Below, piece by piece: positions 63,484-64,000 of a stretch of 64,000 nucleotides of DNA. Below the pieces are notes generated by a model. The model worked only from the letters and a program-made list of their open reading frames with translations. It searched no databases and was not told the DNA's origin. The DNA lies in assembly GCA_023213395.1 (NCBI GenBank), contig CM041465.1:161703741-161767740 (forward strand), written 5' to 3'. This stretch comes from Cycas panzhihuaensis (lineage: Eukaryota; Cycadophyta). The translations under genes and the position numbers were made by a program. The stretch's first letter is position 1. The number at the start of each line of letters is the position of its first letter.

Positions 63484-64000
63484 TTCTCCCCCATAAGCCC
63501 AATGTGAATGACTCCCAAACTTTCTCTAAATTTTTAGAATTTGATTTTTCTCAGAGCCTTTATAAATATGTCTGTTGTCTAATCTTCAATGCTATAATAG
63601 ACTAACTCGATTTCTTTTACTTGTACTAGTTCCTGAATGAAATGGTATTGAGTCTTAATGTGTTTTGTTCTACCATGAAAGACCAGATTCTTTGGCATTT
63701 GGATGATGTTTTGATTGTCGCACCAAATTCTGGTGGGACCTTACTGTTTAATTTGGAAATCCTACAATAGTCTTCTTAACCAAATTGACTCATATGCACC
63801 TGCTAATGTGGATTTATATTCTGCCTTGGTTGTGGATAAGGAAATTATATTCTACTTCTTTGTACTCTATGCTATTGCTACTGATCCCATACTGAATATA
63901 TAACCCATAATAGATTTTCTATTATCAACATCTTCTACCTTGTCTAAATCTGTATAGCTAATCAATTAAAATTTGGAGGAAGCTTCGTAATATAGCCCTA
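63484..64000 (-). pseudogene. Ty1/copia RNase H end, minus strand, cut by window edge
   Basis: Read right to left: KVEDVDNRKSIMGYIFSMGS, STTKAEYKSTLAGAYESIWL, IWCDNQNIIQMPKNLVFHGR, TKHIKTQYHFIQELV and TDIFIKAL, all hallmark copia RNase H phrases. It has few stops and is clearly a different and younger copia family from the one at 59624-63159. The rest of the element lies beyond the right edge. Confidence 0.92.

Overview
This is plant nuclear DNA made almost entirely of nested, decayed transposable elements. The evidence is many Ty1/copia and Ty3/gypsy fragments, primer-binding sites of the initiator-tRNA-Met type (TGGTATCAGAGC-like), very long TA/CA microsatellites, and a captured fragment of a plant double-BRCT protein. 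Base composition is AT-rich and CpG-poor. Most element reading frames are broken by TAA/TAG/TGA where CAA/CAG/CGA would be expected, the mark of old methylated DNA decaying by C-to-T change. A large, slowly purged plant genome (gymnosperm-like) fits, but the species cannot be named from this sequence.

Layout. 1-5093: two minus-strand copia fragments flank a plus-strand copia fragment; the second minus copy carries a 301-bp TRIM. 5094-12256: about 18 tandem copies of a ~370-bp LTR-like unit, joined in mid-integrase to a gypsy 3' end (12257-13377). 13378-16007: copia integrase/RT/RNase H plus LTR, with a second TRIM. 16107-20130: an unclassified repeat (R) split by a 3.3-kb solo-LTR-like insertion. 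21978-35233: a 13.3-kb LTR-bounded element holding a microsatellite-linked tandem unit, a gag-only copia element and a decayed double-BRCT gene fragment. 35770-39057: an LTR fragment, a long inverted-repeat element with a pseudo-ORF, and an inverted copy of R holding a MITE. 41200-47831: a full-length but dead chromovirus-type gypsy element with 417-bp LTRs. 49321-50833: microsatellite. 52093-55132: a second, less decayed copy of the 3-kb LTR-like sequence.

The only candidate for a living host gene is at 56640-57640. There a CpG-retaining segment leads to a TATA box and an ATG that opens a 27-codon signal-peptide exon ending at a GT splice donor. Downstream, possibly inside its first intron, lie a poly(A)-tailed retroposon with a 16-bp target duplication (58164-58721) and two minus-strand copia elements (59312-63159 and 63160-64000, the latter cut by the window edge).

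Several insertions can be dated relative to each other because the window also holds an uninterrupted paralogue of the target: the TRIM at 3423 against 59970, and the solo LTR and the MITE in the two copies of R.
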